64,000 nt of DNA from Brochothrix thermosphacta DSM 20171 = FSL F6-1036 (GTDB lineage: Bacteria > Bacillota > Bacilli > Lactobacillales > Listeriaceae). The position numbers and the translations under genes are program-made. The notes under the pieces are model-generated. The model ran no database searches. It was given only the letters and a program-made list of their open reading frames with translations, and had not been told where the DNA came from. This document shows positions 19,195 to 27,088 of the stretch, one piece after another. The first letter of the stretch is position 1; each line of letters begins with the position of its first letter. The stretch spans positions 868,001 through 932,000 of the forward strand of contig NZ_CP145608.1 of assembly GCF_036884295.1 (NCBI RefSeq), written 5' to 3'.

Positions 19195-19665
19195 TTACTT
19201 AAACGGATAAAATTTGAAACCAAGCTTACCATCAATTTGGTCTTTATTAACAAATCCAATCATACGACTATCCGTGGAATTTTCGCGATTATCACCTAAC
19301 ACATAATAAGAATCTGCTGGTACAGTGACTTCGTCAATATCGTCAGTTACACCTTGAGTAGTAAAGGATTGTGTTGTTTTTTTACCATTAATATACAATT
19401 CATTATGACTCACTTTTACGGTATCACCAGGCATTCCGATAATTCGTTTGACAAAAATGCTACCAGAACCAATTTCGTCAAATATGACAATATCAAATCA
19501 ATCAATACTGGCTTGTTTATAGGCGATATGACGGTCACGGTCGTTTAAAGTAGGGTCCATTGAGTGACCATCAATCACAACAGGTGAAAAGAAAAAGACA
19601 CGTGCAATAATAATAAGGATGATGACAGCTGCAACAAAAGCATATTCTCTAACTATTTTTTTCAT
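19195..19665 (-). pseudogene. sip: Type I signal peptidase interrupted by an in-frame TGA
   Basis: The conceptual minus-strand reading starts at ATG 19665, behind GGAGG, with MKKIVREYAF. It has a single membrane anchor, then GHSMDPTL with the catalytic serine (about residue 35). Codon 56 is TGA (19500-19498), directly after QASID; the frame then continues without shift as FDIVIFDEIG, VKRIIGMPGD (catalytic lysine) and GDNRENSTDSR to a normal end. CGA (Arg) at this position would fit the family pattern. The full gene would be 156 codons. Either it is inactive, or only fragments are made: 55 residues, or a re-start at ATG 19434 lacking the catalytic serine. A sequencing error cannot be excluded. 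Confidence 0.88.
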
Positions 19666-19700
19666 AAAATCCTCCGATGTATAGATTGAAATTTAACTTC

Positions 19701-19730
19701 TTATCATTTTTTTAAGTCATTAATAGTCAA
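19701..19730 (-). promoter_or_regulatory. Candidate promoter of the sip gene (minus strand)
   Basis: On the minus strand TTGACT (19730-19725), an 18-bp spacer and TGATAA (19706-19701), about 36 bp before the start codon. Confidence 0.5.
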
Positions 19731-19907
19731 TTTATCTTTTATAACTAATTGAAATAATAAAAAACGAGAGTTATTAGTGACATTATACCACGTCGCAATA
19801 CTTTGGTCATATGATATTGTGCGGAGAGTCATTGTTTTTATCAATTTCTAAATGTGCTAACAAGAGAGGCTGATTAAGCGCTCCGTTGAACAAAATATAG
19901 AAGTCAC

Positions 19908-20846
19908 TTACTTCTTATTTTTTTTATTGCCTAACCATCCTTTACGATAGAGCCATAGAGCAACAAGACCAGTGAAAAAGAGTATCAACAAGAGTGAGTA
20001 AAGATAACCGTATTTTAAATAAAGTTCGGGCATTACACGGAAGTTCATCCCCCAAATTGCTCCAAATACAATGACAGGTGTGGTTAATACTGTGAACATA
20101 GTAAGAGCATTCATAATTTCATTGCCACGGTATGAAGCAAATGTTGTACTTAAGTCTAACATTGATGAAAGTTGTTTTTCATATTGATTAAGCAAGTCTG
20201 TCGTTCGTTCAAAGCGTTTATTAAACGAGTGAATCGCATGTTTTTGCAAATGGTTGTTTGTGTATATTTCTTCTGTCGCTAGTTTGATTTCTTGTAGCGG
20301 TAACGTAAGGTGTCGCAATCGTAATAAATCTGAACGCCAATTAAATAATTGTTGTACCTGCTTTTGTTTAAACTTATCATAGTGTCGTTTTTCAGCAGTA
20401 ACAACGCTACGTTCGAAATGATCTATTTCAGATAAAAACGGATTTAGTGTTTTTGTTAATAGAAAATAAAGTGCTTCAATAGGTGTCTCAAAAGATTTTA
20501 ATATGGCAACGGTTGTAGCTAAAGAATGCCCCGTTAAGTCAGGGATATTTAAATCAGTTAATAATAATTGATATTGGTCGACATAAAAATGAGCGAGCAG
20601 ATTGGATTGTGAGGAAGTCTTTGTAATATAATGAAAAGAACCGATCATACAATTTTTTTCAGATGCTATAAAATCATTTGTTACGTGTAAGTAATTTGTA
20701 TCAGTTAACAAGGCGCTTTCTTCTATAAAAGGCGTGTATTGGGGGAATACATTTGCGATTTTGCTAAAGTCAGATGGTTCATTGAGTAAGCAATAATGAA
20801 ATTGCCAATTACCACAGGAGACGGTTTCAATAAAAGCTGGTTTCAT
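19908..20846 (-). CDS. CorA-family divalent cation transporter
   Basis: Predicted Mg2+/Co2+/Ni2+ channel of the CorA (2-TM-GxN) family. The sequence has a long cytoplasmic N-terminal domain with coiled helices (about residues 130-240), then two C-terminal membrane segments. The first ends in the diagnostic GMN motif (GAIWGMNFRVMPE, near residue 268); the second is near 280-300, followed by a basic tail. At 312 aa it is of normal length. It is divergent from the serine hydrolase gene, and the 75 bp between them must hold both promoters. Confidence 0.88.
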   Translation of the reverse strand: MKPAFIETVSCGNWQFHYCLLNEPSDFSKIANVFPQYTPFIEESALLTDTNYLHVTNDFIASEKNCMIGSFHYITKTSSQSNLLAHFYVDQYQLLLTDLNIPDLTGHSLATTVAILKSFETPIEALYFLLTKTLNPFLSEIDHFERSVVTAEKRHYDKFKQKQVQQLFNWRSDLLRLRHLTLPLQEIKLATEEIYTNNHLQKHAIHSFNKRFERTTDLLNQYEKQLSSMLDLSTTFASYRGNEIMNALTMFTVLTTPVIVFGAIWGMNFRVMPELYLKYGYLYSLLLILFFTGLVALWLYRKGWLGNKKNKK

Positions 20847-20921
20847 ACGTCAACTTCCTTCCAAAATATGATATAGTTACTATGTAAATGAAGTATACCA
20901 CGTCCATTAAAGGAGGTAACC

Positions 20922-21920
20922 ATGGAAATATTAGAAAACTACATCAAACAGATGGTTGCCGATAAAATAATTCCTGGTGCAACATACGGTATTTATCAAC
21001 AAGGAAAATGGGTTAATGCTCAAGTGGGCAGTTCGCAACTCCTTCCAACGGCATTAGTGTTACAAGAGAATGCCATTTACGATGTCGCATCACTTACTAA
21101 AGTATTGGTAACGACACCGTTATTATTGAAATTGTATGAACAAAAACAAATTGATATTTTAAAACCTGTGCACTATTATTTGCCGCGTTTTAAATACCTA
21201 GAAGTGACAGTTAAGCAACTAACCACACATCAGTCAGGATTGGCAAAAAACATTCCTAACTATCCAATAAAAACAGCGACTGATGTAGAAAATTATATGT
21301 ACGATATTCCACAAGATAATACTGCTGGAGATACAATCAATTATTCAGATGCCAATTTTCTGTTGCTAGGTGCAGTGATTGAAGCGGTGACCAAACAACC
21401 AATTGATAGACTTTTTAGCGAACAAATCACTAAACCACTGGCTATTGAAAATTTATTATTTAACCCTAAAAACAAAGCGAAATTAGAGTGTGTCCCAACT
21501 GAATTACATACACAGCGTGGACTAATTAAAGGGGATGTACATGATCATAAAGCATACTGTCTTGGCGGTATTGCGGCACATGCGGGTTTATTTGCGAATA
21601 TTGAAGCGATTGAAAAGTTAATCAATCATTTAATGGGGTGGAATAGTCCAGAATTACTGACGGATGAAAGTCGAAAACTAATTCAAACAGTACAAGGAGA
21701 AGATCGTGTGAATAAGCGATCGATTGGATGGGATTTACGTTTTAATCAGGCACAACAACCCATCATGTACCATACAGGATTTACAGGAACGTTTATCTTA
21801 ATTAATCCGATGAAAACTGAAGCGGTGATTGTTTTAACCAACCGTATTCACCCCAATAGAGAAAACCAACTATTTCTAACAGTACGGGATAAATTTATAG
21901 AAGCTTATTGTAAACGATAA
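20922..21920 (+). CDS. Serine beta-lactamase-like hydrolase (class C / esterase fold)
   Basis: Beta-lactamase-superfamily serine hydrolase without a signal peptide, so probably cytoplasmic. The active-site motifs are SLTK (SxxK; ASLTKVL, near residue 58), YSD in NYSDANF near 140 (YxN-type), and HTG in YHTGFTGTF near 285 (KTG-type). The length (332 aa) fits the EstB/PbpX-like group. Activity on beta-lactams is not implied; esterase or D-peptidase roles are equally possible. AAAGGAGG precedes ATG 20922. It is followed at 13 bp by ytpP. Confidence 0.85.
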   Translation: MEILENYIKQMVADKIIPGATYGIYQQGKWVNAQVGSSQLLPTALVLQENAIYDVASLTKVLVTTPLLLKLYEQKQIDILKPVHYYLPRFKYLEVTVKQLTTHQSGLAKNIPNYPIKTATDVENYMYDIPQDNTAGDTINYSDANFLLLGAVIEAVTKQPIDRLFSEQITKPLAIENLLFNPKNKAKLECVPTELHTQRGLIKGDVHDHKAYCLGGIAAHAGLFANIEAIEKLINHLMGWNSPELLTDESRKLIQTVQGEDRVNKRSIGWDLRFNQAQQPIMYHTGFTGTFILINPMKTEAVIVLTNRIHPNRENQLFLTVRDKFIEAYCKR

Positions 21921-21933
21921 AAAAGGGGCGATA

Positions 21934-22269
21934 ATGATGAAAAAAGTAGCAACAATACAAGAATTCAACACAATCATTCAGACAGGTAAAACGATTGTTA
22001 TGTTTAGTGCAGATTGGTGTGGTGACTGTGTTTATATCGAGCCGCAATTACCCGAAATTGAAGCGGATAACCCAACATTTAATTTTATTCATGTGGATCG
22101 TGACGAATTGCTTGAGCTTTGCCAAGACTTAGCTATTTTTGGTATTCCTAGTTTTGTAGCATTCGAAAACGGTAAAGAAACGGGCCGTTTTGTTAATAAA
22201 GAACGTAAAACGAAAGAAGAAATCAATCGTTTTGTAGCGTCTTTGAGCAGTCAGGAGCGTAGTGAATGA
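21934..22269 (+). CDS. ytpP: Thioredoxin-family protein YtpP
   Basis: Small (111 aa) thioredoxin-fold protein with the redox motif FSADWCGDCVYIEP near residue 28 (CGDC instead of the CGPC of thioredoxin) and the cis-proline segment FGIPSF near 73. Cytoplasmic; partners unknown. Either of two consecutive ATGs (21934, 21937) may serve behind AAGGGG. The stop overlaps the ytpQ start (ATGA), so it is coupled to ytpQ and ytpR, as in B. subtilis. Confidence 0.9.
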   Translation: MMKKVATIQEFNTIIQTGKTIVMFSADWCGDCVYIEPQLPEIEADNPTFNFIHVDRDELLELCQDLAIFGIPSFVAFENGKETGRFVNKERKTKEEINRFVASLSSQERSE

Positions 22270-23066
22270 AACCAACTATCTTTACTGTAAAAGAATTATT
22301 AATTAATAAACTAAATAATCCTGACTATCGTTATACCTTTGATAAGGACTCAGGCACGTTACAAGTTAAAAATGATCGTGTAAAAAATGCTGTTACGATT
22401 CAATTGGCCGAACTCGTCAAACTCATAGAGCGTGATGGAGAATCTGCACTTGATAAGCAAGTGTATTATATTACCAGCAGTTTTGCGGCAGCGCAAAATA
22501 CGAAACGTGTAGAAGATCATATGGACGATCTTTATCCCGTTATACGTTCAAGCTCATTCCCACTTGAAACAAAAGAAGGGGAGCCGTTTATTGTTACAGA
22601 CCATACAGCAGAAACGCGAATTTATTACGTTTTAGATTTGGGCAATACCTACCGTTTATTAACTCAGAAAGATACAAGTGTGTTAGCGGTAGAAAAGATC
22701 AAAAGTCAGGCGTTAATCAACCTCAATACTAAAAAGATTCCATTAAAAGAAGATAATGTAGCAGGAAACCGTTTTTACTTTGTTAGAACCAATGATGGTT
22801 ATGATGCGAGTCGTTTGCTCAATGAAAAATTCATGGAAAAAATGGAAAAAAACGCAAAAGGTCAGATCGTTGTAGCAGTACCACATCAGGATGTGTTATT
22901 ATTAGTAGATGTAGTGAATGAAGCGGGTTATGATGTTATTGGGCACTTAACACTTGATTTTTATGCCTCAGGACCGGTGCCAATTACAACATTGGCATTT
23001 GAGTATTCAAAAGGTCATTTAACACCTGTATTCATTTTGGCTAAAAACAAACAAAAGGGGTTATAA
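22266..23066 (+). CDS. ytpQ: YtpQ, DUF1444-family protein
   Basis: Cytoplasmic 266-aa protein of the DUF1444 family, without known activity. No membrane segment, signal peptide or catalytic motif is evident. I recognise it by its N-terminal pattern (VKELLINKLNNPDYRYTFD) and by its position between ytpP and ytpR, the conserved order in Bacillales. It overlaps ytpP by four bases and is separated from ytpR by only two bases. Confidence 0.85.
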   Translation: MKPTIFTVKELLINKLNNPDYRYTFDKDSGTLQVKNDRVKNAVTIQLAELVKLIERDGESALDKQVYYITSSFAAAQNTKRVEDHMDDLYPVIRSSSFPLETKEGEPFIVTDHTAETRIYYVLDLGNTYRLLTQKDTSVLAVEKIKSQALINLNTKKIPLKEDNVAGNRFYFVRTNDGYDASRLLNEKFMEKMEKNAKGQIVVAVPHQDVLLLVDVVNEAGYDVIGHLTLDFYASGPVPITTLAFEYSKGHLTPVFILAKNKQKGL

Positions 23067-23068
23067 AA

Positions 23069-23689
23069 ATGATAGTAAATGTATTTTATAATGAAAAAGG
23101 AATTGGCGATGTATTGATCGTTCAAATGAACGGTAAAAAAGCTGAAAAAACAATAACTGAATCTAACAATAATGTGACTGAAATTAAAAATGCCGATACG
23201 AATGAAGTAATTGGCTATAACTTATTTAAAGTGAAAGAAAAGACAGCGTTAAACGTGACAGATAAAGTAGAAGTCACAGACGAAACAATTGCAATTATTA
23301 ACGAACAATTGAGTGCTGCCGGTTTTGAAACATTAAAAGATGTGGATACAAGTCCTAAATTTGTTGTCGGTTATGTAAAATCAAAGGCAGAACACAGTAA
23401 CTCAGACCATCTTAGTGTATGCCAAGTTGATTTGGGTACACATGTTGAGCAAATTGTTTGTGGTGCACCAAACGTTGATGAAGGGCAATACGTTGTGGTA
23501 GCTAAAGTTGGCGCAGTAATGCCAAGCGGTTTAATCATTGAACCTTCTGCATTACGTGGTGAAAAAAGTAACGGTATGATCTGTGCAGCACGTGAATTAG
23601 CTATTCCTGATGCACCAACTGAAAAGGGCATTATGATTTTAGAAGGATCAGACTATAAAGCAGGTCAAGCATACGCAATCCTCTTTTAA
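23069..23689 (+). CDS. ytpR: YtpR, tRNA-binding (EMAP/PheT-N-like) domain protein
   Basis: 206-aa protein whose C-terminal half is an OB-fold tRNA-binding domain like the N-terminal part of PheT. Visible are KFVVGYVKSKAEHSNSDHLSVCQVD, VCGAPNV, GAVMPSGLIIEPSALRGEKSNGMICAARELAIP and the closing EKGIMIL. The N-terminal roughly 95 residues are specific to YtpR. It probably binds tRNA; the cellular role is not known. It is third in the ytpPQR operon. Confidence 0.92.
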   Translation: MIVNVFYNEKGIGDVLIVQMNGKKAEKTITESNNNVTEIKNADTNEVIGYNLFKVKEKTALNVTDKVEVTDETIAIINEQLSAAGFETLKDVDTSPKFVVGYVKSKAEHSNSDHLSVCQVDLGTHVEQIVCGAPNVDEGQYVVVAKVGAVMPSGLIIEPSALRGEKSNGMICAARELAIPDAPTEKGIMILEGSDYKAGQAYAILF

Positions 23690-23771
23690 GTTAAACAATG
23701 GCTCAGTGTAGCATTGAAGACTATAGTTTGGTAAAATTAACTATATAAGAAGAGAAACGAGGGTGATGCAG

Positions 23772-24734
23772 ATGGCTGGTTGGTTTAAAAAAATGTTGAA
23801 TTTAGACGAAGATGAAACAAGCTCACAGAAACAAAAGGTAGTAAGACCAATCGCTGATAGTAAAAAGGAACGGCGCACACCCGCACCAATTAAAAATAAA
23901 CAAGCACCAGATTATAATGAAGGTCGTGTGCGAACTGTCACAATGGATTCTGCAAGTAAGACACCGCGCACCAATAGAAAACCAATTATAGAACAAGAAA
24001 AAGTGGTTGAAAAAGTTAAACCACCTACAAAAGAAGTGAATAAAGAAATTGAAACAACCTCAGACGAGATAAAGTGGCATTCTGCATCACGAGAATCTCA
24101 TTTTAAGGCGAGAGATATTCCTTCGCCTGTCTTTGGATTTCAAAAAAGAAATATGAGCCAATTCTATCCCAAACGACAGGAGCTAGAAACACCTGTCTTT
24201 GACGATCATATAAAGCATGAGGAAAAACCTATTGAAAGTAATAACCCTGCACTAACAAGTGAGTCAGTAGAAGTATTGCATGATACTTTAGAAGTGGAGA
24301 ACGTGGAATCGTTGGTTGAAACCAGCACTGAAGTTAACAGTGAAATAGGACCGATTGAAGAAACAAGCGAAACTGAAAATAGTGATGTAGCAGAAATTGT
24401 TAGCGATAAGCTTGATAAACGTACGGATGTCATTGAAAATAATAAAGCAGTTGAAGCAGTTGAAGCAGTTGAAGCAGTTGAAGCAGTTGAAGTTCGTGCT
24501 GAAGATCAGCCGGATGTTTTAACGATTACTGCGGATGGCAAAGTTAAATTACCGAAATCAATTAAACCCAGTGGGGATCATTTTACTGATGCTGAAATTC
24601 AACAAATTGCTCGTGTAGCTGCTGTTGAAATGACACGTAAAATTCGTTCGAAGCGACTGAATGCAGGAACAGCACAACAAGAGTTGAACGCTCGTTTACG
24701 TTCTGTTGAAGAAATAATGAGAAAACGAAAATAA
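23772..24734 (+). CDS. Motor-less protein in the SftA (YtpS) position
   Basis: 320-aa hydrophilic protein without membrane segments. Its N-terminus ([15 protein letters not shown]) and the motif [13 protein letters not shown] near residue 115 resemble, from memory, the N-terminal part of the cytoplasmic DNA translocase SftA, which in Bacillales lies exactly here between ytpR and murC. A low-complexity acidic middle contains five 9-bp repeats (VEA units). The C-terminus (about 240-320, [20 protein letters not shown], basic helix) is well ordered. No Walker A or B motif or FtsK gamma domain is present, and only 38 bp separate it from murC. ATG 23772 is chosen because GAGGGTG precedes it. Function unknown. 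Confidence 0.7.
   Translation: MAGWFKKMLNLDEDETSSQKQKVVRPIADSKKERRTPAPIKNKQAPDYNEGRVRTVTMDSASKTPRTNRKPIIEQEKVVEKVKPPTKEVNKEIETTSDEIKWHSASRESHFKARDIPSPVFGFQKRNMSQFYPKRQELETPVFDDHIKHEEKPIESNNPALTSESVEVLHDTLEVENVESLVETSTEVNSEIGPIEETSETENSDVAEIVSDKLDKRTDVIENNKAVEAVEAVEAVEAVEVRAEDQPDVLTITADGKVKLPKSIKPSGDHFTDAEIQQIARVAAVEMTRKIRSKRLNAGTAQQELNARLRSVEEIMRKRK
24447..24491 (+). repeat. Five-copy 9-bp minisatellite in the SftA-slot gene
   Basis: Five perfect consecutive copies of GCAGTTGAA, coding for alternating Ala-Val-Glu. The repeat is in frame, so copy-number change would alter length without frameshift. Confidence 0.95.
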
Positions 24735-24772
24735 CCAATGAAACTAAATTAGTAATAATGGAGGCTTTTATA

Positions 24773-26080
24773 ATGAGTACATATCATTTTATAGGGATTA
24801 AAGGCACAGGTATGAGCGCGTTAGCACAGATTTTACATGATGAAGGCGAAACTGTCCAAGGTTCGGATATCGATAAATTTTTCTTTACGCAAAATGCACT
24901 TGAACGTGCGAATATAAAGATGTTACCTTTTTCAAAAGAAAATATTTCAGCAGAAATGACTGTCATTCAAGGGGCAGCATTCCCAGATTCGCATGAAGAG
25001 GTTATTGCAGCAAAAGCAATCGGAGCAAAAGTTATTCCTTATAATGAATTTTTAGGATCTTTAATTAAAGGTTATGCCAGTATTGCTGTGACAGGTTCAC
25101 ATGGTAAAACATCAACAACGGGATTATTATCACATGTATTAGAAGGTGTTACCTCAGTTTCTTATCTAATTGGTGATGGGACTGGTCATGGAGTTAAAAA
25201 TTCGGATTATTTTGCGTTAGAAGCATGTGAGTATCAACGTCATTTCCTCGCGTATAAACCAAATTTCACAGTTATTAATAATATTGATTGGGATCACCCT
25301 GATTATTTTAAAACTGAAGGTGATGTGATTGATGCCTTTCAATCAATGGTTGAACAGACAAGTAAAATGGTAATTGCAAATGGTGATGATGATAAAGTGC
25401 GTGCATTGAATTATACAACACCGGTAGTTTATTTTGGTATTGGTGAAAATAATAACTATCGTGCAGTTAATATTAATCGTCATACTGCGGGTTGTAGTTT
25501 TGATGTTACAGTTGATGGTAAGTTATACGGCTCGTTTAACGTACCAACTTTCGGCGAACACAATGTTCGTAATGCACTTGCTGTTATCGTATTTACGCAT
25601 CTTGAGGGCTTATCAATTGAAGCGGTTCAATCGAGACTACGCACATACGAAGGTGTAAAACGTCGTTTTAGCGAAAAAGTAATTGGCGATCAAGTACTGA
25701 TTGATGATTACGCTCATCATCCAGCAGAAATTGAAGCAACTATTAACGCAGCTCGTCAAAAATATCCAGATAGAGAAGTGGTTGCGATTTTCCAACCGCA
25801 TACTTTTAGTCGTACAAATACGTTTTTAAACGCCTTTGCTGAATCCCTAAGCAAAGCTGATGAGACGTATCTATGTGATATTTTTGGTTCTGCACGTGAA
25901 CAAACCGGAAACTTAACCATTCAAGACTTAGCGGATTTAATTGAAGGAAGCCATGTTATTCAAGAACAACATACAGAAGTATTGAAGCAATTCAAAACAG
26001 GAGTATTGTTATTTATGGGTGCAGGAGATATCCAGAAATTCCAAAAAGCTTATGAGTTAACAATGACAATTCAGAGCTAA
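24773..26080 (+). CDS. murC: UDP-N-acetylmuramate--L-alanine ligase
   Basis: ATP-dependent addition of L-alanine to UDP-MurNAc, the first amino acid step of the peptidoglycan stem peptide. Visible: [14 protein letters not shown] at the N-terminus, the ATP loop [12 protein letters not shown] near residue 105, [10 protein letters not shown] near 170, and [10 protein letters not shown] near 310. About 435 aa. ATG 24773 is preferred to an upstream ATG (24758), because the latter forms part of the GGAGG ribosome binding site. It stands at the end of the ytpPQR neighbourhood and is followed by a terminator. Confidence 0.96.
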   Translation: MSTYHFIGIKGTGMSALAQILHDEGETVQGSDIDKFFFTQNALERANIKMLPFSKENISAEMTVIQGAAFPDSHEEVIAAKAIGAKVIPYNEFLGSLIKGYASIAVTGSHGKTSTTGLLSHVLEGVTSVSYLIGDGTGHGVKNSDYFALEACEYQRHFLAYKPNFTVINNIDWDHPDYFKTEGDVIDAFQSMVEQTSKMVIANGDDDKVRALNYTTPVVYFGIGENNNYRAVNINRHTAGCSFDVTVDGKLYGSFNVPTFGEHNVRNALAVIVFTHLEGLSIEAVQSRLRTYEGVKRRFSEKVIGDQVLIDDYAHHPAEIEATINAARQKYPDREVVAIFQPHTFSRTNTFLNAFAESLSKADETYLCDIFGSAREQTGNLTIQDLADLIEGSHVIQEQHTEVLKQFKTGVLLFMGAGDIQKFQKAYELTMTIQS

Positions 26081-26153
26081 AATAAAGCTAGATAGTGAGT
26101 ATCCTATTTATTTCTATGATTCTGATTGAGGTATACCTAAATTTTCTAAGAGT

Positions 26154-26187
26154 AAAAGCCACAGTAATTAAAATGTGGCTTTTTTAT
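26154..26187 (+). terminator. Terminator after murC
   Basis: AAAAGCCACA pairs with TGTGGCTTTT around a short loop, followed by T-residues. Confidence 0.85.
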
Positions 26188-26247
26188 TATGGAAAAGAAC
26201 AATATAAAGGCGAAAAAAAGTCAGTGGCAAGCGGTTTTATCTTTTTT

Positions 26248-26280
26248 GACACAGATATAAGTGAAATGTGTCTTTTTTTG
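26248..26280 (+). terminator. Second terminator-like hairpin before the heme operon
   Basis: GACACA (26248-26253) and TGTGTC (26267-26272), then TTTTTTTG. It insulates the Fur-controlled promoter from upstream read-through. The rest of the 345-bp murC/heme gap holds the promoter and Fur box. Confidence 0.65.
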
Positions 26281-26312
26281 TCACAAACTATGAAAGTTAT
26301 CTGAAAACTTAT

Positions 26313-26341
26313 TGACAATGATAATCATTATCACTTACAAT
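26313..26341 (+). promoter_or_regulatory. Heme-operon promoter with an embedded perfect Fur box
   Basis: TTGACA (26313-26318), a 17-bp spacer and TACAAT (26336-26341). The spacer contains TGATAATCATTATCA at 26319-26333, an exact match to the 7-1-7 Fur consensus inverted repeat. Fur-Fe2+ bound here would cover the whole core promoter, so the operon should be on only when iron is scarce. Confidence 0.93.
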
Positions 26342-26425
26342 TGATGAAGTATAGGAATTAAATACATTGGGAGCGTTTTATAGGACGTAAAAGTTCTGTA
26401 TCACGACTTATATAGGAGGAATACA

Positions 26426-27073
26426 ATGAAAAAATTATTAGCGACAGTCGTAATGATTACTACATTGACACTTTCACTGTTTATATTACCGCAAACAACG
26501 CATGCAGCAGTTGCAGATGGTACTTATTCAGTTGATTATACAGTATTACAGGGAGGTAGTGACTCGGTTTCAATGGCGAATGATTATTTTGATAAGCCAG
26601 CAACTGTAACAGTTTCAGGTGGTGAAACAACTGTGGATATTCAAGTGAATCACAGTAAATGGATTACAGGCTTATGGTTAAACTCAGCTAGCGAACAAGT
26701 CATTAGTTCCGATAAAGGGGCAGATACACGTAAAGTTCGTTTTAATATAGGGACTTTAGAAGAACAAATTCCTGCAAAAATAAAAGTTGATATTGATGAT
26801 AATGATTTGAATTATCACCATGAGTACAAAATTGTTTTGAAATTTGTATTGCCAAAAAACACTGAAAAAGCCAGTGGTACGAGTGATTCAAAAAACACAG
26901 ATGCAGTAGTTGCAAAAGGGACTGATACAAGTGGTAGCAGTGCAACAACTTCGACTGAAAAAGTGGCAAATCCCAAATCTGGGGATAATTCTTCAATGAT
27001 GCTTTATGGTGGATTGGGACTTTTAGCATTAATCGGTTTAGTGGTAGTTAGAAAAAAAACAGCAACAAAATAG
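26426..27073 (+). CDS. Small wall-anchored heme-binding NEAT protein (IsdC/Hbp1-like)
   Basis: First gene of the iron-regulated operon. It has a signal peptide (MKKLLATVV..., cleaved after about THA, residue 28) and one NEAT domain (about 30-150). The domain carries S-x-x-x-x-x-Y (SMANDYF) and the heme-ligand signature YxxxY (YHHEYKIVL near 132). A Ser/Thr-rich linker leads to a sorting signal: NPKSG near residue 182, a hydrophobic segment and RKK. It is expected to be exported, anchored by a sortase and to bind heme within the wall, like S. aureus IsdC or Listeria Hbp1. AGGAGG precedes the ATG. The giant NEAT gene follows after 15 bp. Confidence 0.9.
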   Translation: MKKLLATVVMITTLTLSLFILPQTTHAAVADGTYSVDYTVLQGGSDSVSMANDYFDKPATVTVSGGETTVDIQVNHSKWITGLWLNSASEQVISSDKGADTRKVRFNIGTLEEQIPAKIKVDIDDNDLNYHHEYKIVLKFVLPKNTEKASGTSDSKNTDAVVAKGTDTSGSSATTSTEKVANPKSGDNSSMMLYGGLGLLALIGLVVVRKKTATK

Positions 27074-27088
27074 GGGGAGATAATATTG

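Noticed and set aside
26095-26304. 69-codon frame between murC and the heme operon
   Set aside because: It runs through both terminator hairpins, has no ribosome binding site and ends just before the Fur-controlled promoter.
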